A stretch of DNA of 60,548 nucleotides, taken from positions 1-60,548 of the forward strand of contig NZ_JAFMZP010000015.1 in the NCBI RefSeq assembly GCF_024436435.1, given 5' to 3'. The position numbers and the translations under genes were made by a program. Below are positions 58,300-60,548 of the stretch, in pieces. Origin of the DNA: Desertivirga xinjiangensis. GTDB lineage: Bacteria > Bacteroidota > Bacteroidia > Sphingobacteriales > Sphingobacteriaceae. Under the pieces are notes generated by a model. It was given only the letters and a program-made list of their open reading frames with translations, was not told where the DNA came from and did no database searches. The stretch's first letter is position 1. Each line of letters opens with the position of its first letter.

Positions 58300-60183
58300 T
58301 TAGATCAGCTCAACACTTCTCTTAACAAAATCGGTAAGTTCTGCACCTGTCAATAAGCCTTGAGAAAGTAGGGCCAGGTCAAATGCTTGTTTTGCCAACT
58401 TGCTTTGTTCTTCAGCATTTTCGGTACTTGCAATACGACTGATCAATGGATGATTACCATTCACAGCCACTTTGTAGTTATCAGGCATAGAACCATAAAA
58501 GCTCATTCCGCCTCCCATTTGCGCCATATCCTTCATTCTGCGCATAAACTCATCCATAGTGATATGAACTGGCAGTTCTTCCGGATTAAGACTTTCTATT
58601 TCTACCTTAAAGTTCGGTTTCTGGATAGTGCTTTCAAAGACAGACTTCACCTTGGTGGTCTGCTCTTCAGATAACACATGTGCCGGAGCATCATCCTTAA
58701 CGATCAGTTTGTCAACAACATCAGAGTCTACCCGTTTCAGTGAAGATTTTTCTAGCTTCTGCTCCATATGACTAATGAAGTGATTGTCGATAGGCGTGTT
58801 CATCAACAGTACATCGTAGCCTTTATTATTAGCCGACTGAACGAAAGAGTGCTGTTTGTCAGCATCCACCGTATACAGATATACTAAAGTGTCATTTTTG
58901 TCAGTCTGAAGCGGCTTGATTTTTTCTTTATACTCATCAAAAGTGAAGTGCTCTCCATTTGTATTGCTTAGCAGAGCGAAATCTTTGGCTTTTTCATAGA
59001 ACTTATCTTCACTTACAATACCGTATTTGACAAATAAGCCTATATCCTGCCATTTTTCTTCGAAAGCTTTGCGATCTTTCTTGAATAATTCAGCAAGTTT
59101 ATCTGCAACCTTTTTAGTGATATAGCTATTGATCTTTTTAACATTGCTATCTGCCTGAAGGAAGCTTCTTGAAACGTTAAGCGGAATATCCGGTGAATCA
59201 ATAACACCATGAAGAAGCATTAAAAATTCGGGAACGATATCTTTTACTTCGTCGGTAATAAATACCTGGCGGGAGAATAACTTGATCTTGTTGCGTTGAA
59301 AATCGAAATCGTTCTTAACTTTCGGGAAGTATAATACCCCGGTAAGGTTAAAAGGATAATCTACGTTCAGGTGAATCCAAAAAAGCGGATCTTCAGAGAA
59401 TGGATAAAGCTCTTTGTAAAAGGCCAGATAGTCCTCGTCTTTTAAGTCGGCAGGAGCTTTTGTCCAGATCGGATTTGTGTTGTTGATAATGTTATCAACT
59501 TCCACCGTAGTATATTTAGGCTTACCTTCTTCATCTTCACCATCAGGCTCTGTTTCTGTAGTTGTTCCAAATTTAATTGGAACAGGTAAAAAACGGCAGT
59601 ATTTGTCGAGGATGCCCTGCAACTTAGACTTGTCCAGGAACTCTTCTGAATCGGCATTGACATGCAGAATGATATCCGTTCCTCTTTCGGTACGATTGCC
59701 TTCGGTGATCTCAAACTCGGTGCTTCCGTCGCAGATCCAACGAGCCGGTTCAGCACCTTCCTGGTAGGATAGTGTTTGAATTTCTACCTGGTCAGCTACC
59801 ATAAAGGCTGAATAAAAGCCTAATCCGAACTTTCCGATAAGCTCATTTGCGTCTTTAGAGTCTTTGAACTTCTCAACAAATTCTGTAGCACCTGAAAACG
59901 CAATTTGATTAATGTATTTTTTTATCTCATCAGCCGTCATTCCAAGGCCTTTATCAGAGATAGTTATTGTTTTCTTTTCAGTGTCGAGAGCCACTTCTAC
60001 CCTAAGGTCGCCAAGTTCGCCCTGGTATTGACCAAGCGATGAAAGTCGTTTGATCTTCTGAGAGGCATCTACTGCGTTTGAAACTAATTCACGAAGAAAG
60101 ATTTCGTGATCGGAGTATAAAAATTTCTTAATGATCGGAAAAATGTTTTCGGTGTGAATCGAAATCGTACCTTTTTCTTGCAT
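58300..60183 (-). CDS. htpG: HtpG chaperone (bacterial Hsp90)
   Basis: A 627-residue Hsp90. N-terminal GHKL ATPase: IFLRELVSNAVDASQKIKRL (N box), TISDKGLGMTADEIKKYINQ, IGKFGLGFYSAFMVADQVEI, RTERGTDIILHV. The middle domain carries YPFNLTGVLYFPKVKNDFDF, IKLFSRQVFITDEVKDIVPE and LNVSRSFLQADSNVKKINSY (the catalytic Arg is in NVSRSFLQ), and the C-terminal domain is the dimer region, including AQMGGGMSFYGSMP. It refolds or remodels client proteins at stress. The ATG at 60183 lies 47 bases inside the boundary of a gene-free tail. Single gene. Confidence 0.95.
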   Translation of the reverse strand: MQEKGTISIHTENIFPIIKKFLYSDHEIFLRELVSNAVDASQKIKRLSSLGQYQGELGDLRVEVALDTEKKTITISDKGLGMTADEIKKYINQIAFSGATEFVEKFKDSKDANELIGKFGLGFYSAFMVADQVEIQTLSYQEGAEPARWICDGSTEFEITEGNRTERGTDIILHVNADSEEFLDKSKLQGILDKYCRFLPVPIKFGTTTETEPDGEDEEGKPKYTTVEVDNIINNTNPIWTKAPADLKDEDYLAFYKELYPFSEDPLFWIHLNVDYPFNLTGVLYFPKVKNDFDFQRNKIKLFSRQVFITDEVKDIVPEFLMLLHGVIDSPDIPLNVSRSFLQADSNVKKINSYITKKVADKLAELFKKDRKAFEEKWQDIGLFVKYGIVSEDKFYEKAKDFALLSNTNGEHFTFDEYKEKIKPLQTDKNDTLVYLYTVDADKQHSFVQSANNKGYDVLLMNTPIDNHFISHMEQKLEKSSLKRVDSDVVDKLIVKDDAPAHVLSEEQTTKVKSVFESTIQKPNFKVEIESLNPEELPVHITMDEFMRRMKDMAQMGGGMSFYGSMPDNYKVAVNGNHPLISRIASTENAEEQSKLAKQAFDLALLSQGLLTGAELTDFVKRSVELI

Positions 60184-60548
60184 AATACTATTGAGGTTAA
60201 AAACTTAAATTTCGAGAAGCTTATCAAGCCCTGTTCCAAAATAGAAATGTTGTCAAAATGACAGAAGGACGAGTCTGAAGTTAAAAGTCAGCGGGCTAAG
60301 CACGTCAGTTAAGGAAGTCCGTTGCCTGGGGTCGAACGGTACGCGTGCGCTTGTGTAATATCCTGTGCTCTTACAGGCACCATGGTCGTACGCCGTACTG
60401 TCCGGAGAGTTCCAAAGGGCTCTCCGGATCCATCAATGAATGAGAACGAGACAAGTACGTGTCACTTCCTAAAAAAGCTATACACAAAAACAGTGTATGG
60501 AACAGAAAGAAACGTTTGTAAATCGAGAGAACAAAGGTCAGCCGTTTG
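60184..60548. other. Gene-free stretch with one strong hairpin
   Basis: About 365 bases to the window end. TCCGGAGAG (60401-60409) and CTCTCCGGA (60420-60428) form a nine-base stem with a ten-base loop. A GTGCTCTTACAGGCAC-like stem lies at about 60365-60380. The region could hold a small structured RNA, but I cannot identify one. No tRNA, tmRNA or reading frame is convincing. Confidence 0.45.

Overview
The window looks like chromosome of a Bacteroidota bacterium, most likely of the Sphingobacteriaceae (Pedobacter/Arcticibacter-like). The signs are a gldK-gldN pair, a lipoprotein and secretome style typical of the phylum, TAnnTTTG-type -7 promoter boxes, weak Shine-Dalgarno sequences, and best-recognised products (DUF4861, ThuA, GH15, Amj, DUF4348) common in that group. 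No rRNA or CRISPR is present. The family and genus assignment is inference.

Bases 1 to about 21,600 are a genomic island or integrative element whose left end lies outside the window. Its right end is a tyrosine recombinase (20163-21458) facing the 3' end of tRNA-Val(GAC). Next to the integrase are a poly-A-interrupted gene, a small unknown protein and an unusual SF2-helicase-like protein that lacks the Walker A lysine; these are probably the element's core. The rest is AT-rich cargo: small unknown, secreted, lipoprotein and membrane proteins, an Amj-type lipid II flippase with a two-domain GNAT, an AlkD-like alkylation-repair protein, and RDD, DUF5808, DUF4348 and DUF4265 proteins. A palindromic motif (TTAAAAGGT/ACCTTTTAA) recurs in the intergenic DNA of this island, which suggests one shared operator or promoter class.

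Bases 21,600-31,900 begin with tRNA-Val and tRNA-Ala. A stressosome/partner-switching operon follows: RsbR-like, RsbS, RsbT, an ATPase-PP2C fusion resembling RsbW+RsbX, and a histidine kinase. Then come 6-phosphogluconate dehydrogenase, an SDR glucose-dehydrogenase-like enzyme and a GH15 glucoamylase/trehalase, a plausible stress and carbon-redox set, and a DbpA-like DEAD-box helicase with a DUF1456 protein.

Bases 31,900-48,600 hold metabolism and sensing genes: an SDR, a dicarboxylate/cation symporter, ThuA, DUF4861, two hybrid-architecture sensor kinases, a CPBP protease, type II NADH dehydrogenase, a Fur-family regulator and a beta-helix secreted protein. Inside this stretch, 38.9-42.2 kb is a scarred integration hot spot at tRNA-Lys(CTT). 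It has a degenerate chimeric second tRNA-Lys, an integrase fragment, an intact ParE/RelE toxin-antitoxin pair, and a HigBA locus with a beheaded toxin plus a fragment of a second HigA.

Bases 48,600-60,548 are core genes: gldK and gldN (without gldL and gldM between them), yidC, pyrG (with its 3' end repeated in tandem), an active/inactive M16 peptidase pair and htpG. All calls were made by reading the sequence and translations; no database search was run.
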